NCBI GenBank assembly: GCA_041391725.1
Contig: JAWKNL010000001.1
Coordinates: 496,001-560,000 of the forward strand
Direction: 5' to 3'
DNA from: JAGQVA01 sp041391725
GTDB taxonomy: Bacteria; Bacteroidota; Bacteroidia; J057
Length of the DNA stretch: 64,000 nt
Under the pieces are notes generated by a model that was not told where the DNA came from, ran no database searches, and saw nothing but the letters and a program-made list of their open reading frames with translations. The position numbers and the translations under genes were made by a program. The number at the start of each line of letters is the position of its first letter. The stretch's first letter is position 1. Positions 63,221 to 64,000 of the stretch are shown in pieces.

Positions 63221-63659
63221 AACTGAAGTTACCGGAGAACACGGCGATGGTCGTATATACAGAAACCTACCGCCTCATGCGCCCTGCGGCGCAACCCCTG
63301 AGAAAAATAATGAGGTGGCTGTATGGCTACAAATCGAAGATGCCTCTGGTACATTTGACTCCTCCGGAGTCGTGGCTTCGCCACAAAAACGGAGAATCAA
63401 TTCTATACTAATCCGAAAGTGGTTTGCGAAAAGTTTGATTGTATTAGATCCTTATCCGTGTCGCAAGATCCCATAAGGGGAATTCGTGGTTATTTCTATG
63501 GTCGCAGGTTCGTAAACCATTTTCTTTTAAGTATAACCGTTTTTGCCGATAGGCAAACCCCACGTAAGTGGCCTTAGGACTCGGAGAGGTGATATGTACC
63601 TATGGGCGGTTCCTTTTTATTTCTCTTCTGCATGACGCGCCGCAGGGCGCTTTTTCACG
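63221..63659. other. 439-bp intergenic region with a 14-bp inverted repeat
   Basis: GCGCCCTGCGGCGC at 63279-63292 and its exact reverse complement GCGCCGCAGGGCGC at 63637-63650 bracket about 345 bp. Each arm is also a small hairpin on its own (GCGCC...GGCGC), and the second is followed by T5, a possible plus-strand terminator. No gene is supported between them. Confidence 0.5.
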
Positions 63660-64000
63660 CTACTGCCCCTCCTCCGCCAGATGGTTTTCTCCACTGCGGG
63701 TAAAAAATGAAACGCGGAGGGCTTCGGGGGAATCTTTTTTCCGCACATCATCGAGCAGATAATAGTCGGCGTGCGCCTTTTCGGGTGTAAGGCTCAAAAC
63801 AAAATATCCGTGATCCCGCAGATTGGCAAATTTCAGGTGGGGATTGACGGGCTGTTTTTTGCCGGGATACTTGCTGTTTCGCCGGTAGTCTTTTCCCAGC
63901 TTTCCCTCCAGCCACCGCACACCGGGGCGCGCCAGTCCGGTATAGCGGATCAGCCTCACCGACCGGGCAAAATCGTCAAAATTACCCGATGAAATGCTCG
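63660..64000 (-). CDS. PhoD-like alkaline phosphatase, C-terminal part (5' end outside window)
   Basis: The minus-strand frame enters from the right edge (SSGNFDDFARSVRLIRYTGL) and ends at 63660. The sequence NPHLKFANLRDHGYFVLSLT followed by PEKAHADYYLLDDVRKKDSP is the end of PhoD-family phosphodiesterases/phosphatases, whose C-terminal beta-strand segment has 'H.kf.n...rGY..l.lt...'. The apparent start at 63959 is internal. Catalytic metal residues lie outside the window, so the assignment is by the tail alone. Confidence 0.75.
   Translation of the reverse strand, partial: SISSGNFDDFARSVRLIRYTGLARPGVRWLEGKLGKDYRRNSKYPGKKQPVNPHLKFANLRDHGYFVLSLTPEKAHADYYLLDDVRKKDSPEALRVSFFTRSGENHLAEEGQ

Noticed and set aside
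63221..63659. Small plus-strand ORFs after the ATPase
   Set aside because: The ORFs at 63075-63476 and 63196-63411 overlap the ATPase end in other frames and have no domain or ribosome-binding signal.

Overview
The window is a chromosomal piece of a Bacteroidota bacterium, most likely a free-living, Saprospirales-like member. Five lines of evidence support this: secreted proteins ending in type IX secretion (T9SS) type A sorting domains (YPNP...G.....V motifs), a ribosomal protein S1 with a low-complexity acidic tail, a split methylmalonyl-CoA mutase (MutA/MutB), a Crp/Fnr regulator with the ACSMSFTCCM signature, and promoter-like TAnnTTTG boxes. No rRNA, tRNA, CRISPR array or insertion sequence was recognised. 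The genus cannot be fixed from sequence reading alone.

Layout. 1-8.0 kb is core metabolism: the 3' end of rpsA, a shared terminator, a minus-strand cluster nuoG - small HolD-like protein - rdgB - udk, and the mutA-mutB pair. 8.0-13.5 kb holds a DUF1801 protein and a giant T9SS-exported subtilase. 13.5-17.1 kb is a sulfur cluster: a persulfide-dioxygenase/rhodanese fusion of CstB type, a single-domain rhodanese and a SulP transporter. 17.2-27.8 kb is accessory: a TIR-TM-PDZ protein, a broken FG-GAP repeat protein, several orphan membrane proteins, a heavily frameshifted helical protein and an orphan 271-residue protein. 27.8-36.7 kb has a U32 peptidase-family protein, a large GH81 beta-1,3-glucanase, a polyferredoxin and a secreted beta-helix protein. 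36.7-43 kb has an Rpn remnant, the crp/fnr-cydA-cydB oxidase operon, an A-type Fe-S carrier, a solitary HigA-like antitoxin and a thioredoxin-SPOR fusion. 43-47.4 kb has pfkA with an iron alcohol dehydrogenase, and an ECF sigma / anti-sigma-TPR pair. 47.4-54.4 kb is a TolC-MFP-RND efflux operon with its TetR regulator and a likely shared operator, followed by an esterase. 54.4-64 kb has a serine beta-lactamase-like hydrolase, an eight-unit 81-bp hairpin repeat array, a three-gene operon of secreted glycine-zipper proteins facing a NarL-type two-component system, a DUF4143-type ATPase behind two palindromes, and the 3' end of a PhoD-like phosphatase.

One pattern cuts across the annotation. Six genes (subtilase, TIR-PDZ, FG-GAP protein, helical protein, cydA, cydB) carry about 17 single-base frameshifts, many in homopolymer runs. 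Where checked by eye, the reading continues smoothly in another frame. cydA and cydB would not be expected to decay together behind an intact regulator, so at least those are probably sequence errors. The helical protein, with about seven shifts in 1.4 kb, may be a true pseudogene. Coordinates of these genes are given both as observed fragments and as inferred full spans.

The most interesting unexplained items are the TIR-TM-PDZ architecture, the secreted glycine-zipper operon next to a histidine kinase, the tandem hairpin array that stays open on both strands, and an exact 33-bp repeat containing an FNR-like dyad that occurs twice 9.7 kb apart.
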